Below, piece by piece: positions 40,490-40,849 of a stretch of DNA of 40,849 bases (position 1 is its first letter; each line of letters starts with the position of its first letter). The DNA is from an uncultured Lachnospiraceae bacterium (GTDB lineage: Bacteria > Bacillota > Clostridia > Lachnospirales > Lachnospiraceae). The stretch is taken from assembly GCA_949740535.1 (NCBI GenBank), contig CATJHO010000114.1:1-40849 (forward strand), in the 5' to 3' direction. Made by a program: the position numbers and the translations under genes. The notes under the pieces are model-generated. The model searched no databases, was not told where the DNA came from, and saw only the letters and a program-made list of their open reading frames with translations.

Positions 40490-40849
40490 TCAAAACTTAC
40501 CATAGTATTCATCCAGATACTTGTCGTCGATACGTTTCAGCTCAGACCTTGGCAGAATGGAAAGAAGCTTCCATCCAATGTTCAGAGTTTCCTCAATATC
40601 ACGGTTTGCCAGATAGCCCTGGGATACATATTCTTTCTCAAATGCATCCGCAAACTTCGCATAAATCAAGTCAATATCAGAAAGAGCAGCCTCACCCAGG
40701 ATTACCATCAGCTCTTTTGCCTCTTTACCACGGGAGTAAGCGGCAAACAACTGGTTCATGGTATTGGAGTGGTCGGCACGTGTCTTTCCGTCGCCGATAC
40801 CCTTATCCTTCAGACGGGATAGTCAGAGAAGGAAGGCGCTAGCGGCCGC
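40490..40849 (-). CDS. atpB: V-type ATP synthase/ATPase subunit B, C-terminal part (truncated, frameshifted near the window end)
   Basis: The C-terminal about 110 codons of the non-catalytic subunit [37 protein letters not shown] matches the family strongly, and the end is YLDEYYGKF. At 40820-40823 four extra bases (TAGT on the plus strand) break the frame. Without them the reading would continue as the conserved LPSLSRL. Beyond about 40836 homology ends in a GCGCTAGCGGCCGC stretch. The frameshift and restriction-site tail suggest a technical junction, not a real pseudogene. Confidence 0.9.

Noticed and set aside
40490-40849. Subunit B as a true pseudogene
   Set aside because: The break lies within the last 30 bases next to restriction-site sequence, so a technical cause is more likely.

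Overview
The window looks like chromosomal DNA from an anaerobic, spore-forming Firmicute, most likely Lachnospiraceae or a close clostridial relative. The evidence is the contiguous spoIIA/sigF/spoVA sporulation block, the Feo iron(II) uptake genes, a V-type (NtpA/B/D-like) ATPase, a T-box and a SAM-I riboswitch as leaders of housekeeping genes, AGGAGG-type ribosome binding sites and a moderate GC content. I see no phage, insertion sequence, CRISPR, tRNA or rRNA. Every gene but one lies on the minus strand, so the text below follows transcription from high to low coordinates.

Right end, 40849-34300: the truncated V-ATPase subunit B gene, then subunit D and its terminator. A three-gene cassette of zinc-ribbon membrane proteins follows (SPFH protein, four-helix membrane protein, TM2 protein). 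Next is a glucose-type PTS permease (EIICBA) with a RAT antiterminator/terminator leader and its own BglG/GlcT-family antiterminator gene. The last bases of the window carry a 4-base frameshift in subunit B followed by overlapping NheI/NotI sites, which looks like a cloning or assembly junction.

Middle, 34241-19232: a conserved unknown gene; a SAM methyltransferase, an 855-residue membrane-anchored protein and an M29 aminopeptidase as a tight set; the only plus-strand gene (89 aa), in a divergent promoter region; an 11-residue-repeat coiled-coil protein; signal peptidase I; a CBS-DRTGG-DHH pyrophosphatase and a flavin reductase; a LysM-G5-M23 cell-wall peptidase; MurA; and MetK behind a SAM-I riboswitch. 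The gene-free stretch at 26272-26786 holds a four-copy 11-bp-period Pho-box-like array with a -10 element pointing right, into a structured, terminated region with no open reading frame.

Left half, 18849-1: an RND transporter with a very large coiled-coil insertion and its TetR regulator; a lipoprotein metallophosphoesterase; a T-box-controlled valS-folC-small ORF-TPR operon; spoIIAA-spoIIAB-sigF; the dipicolinate channel genes spoVAA to spoVAE; degV; and feoA-feoB. A perfect match to the forespore sigma-G promoter consensus starts immediately after sigF. The first cistron behind it is an uncharacterised 54-residue single-pass membrane protein, translationally coupled to spoVAA.

The best leads for undescribed biology are the putative phosphate-regulated non-coding RNA at about 26446-26700 and the 54-residue forespore protein at 4762-4926.
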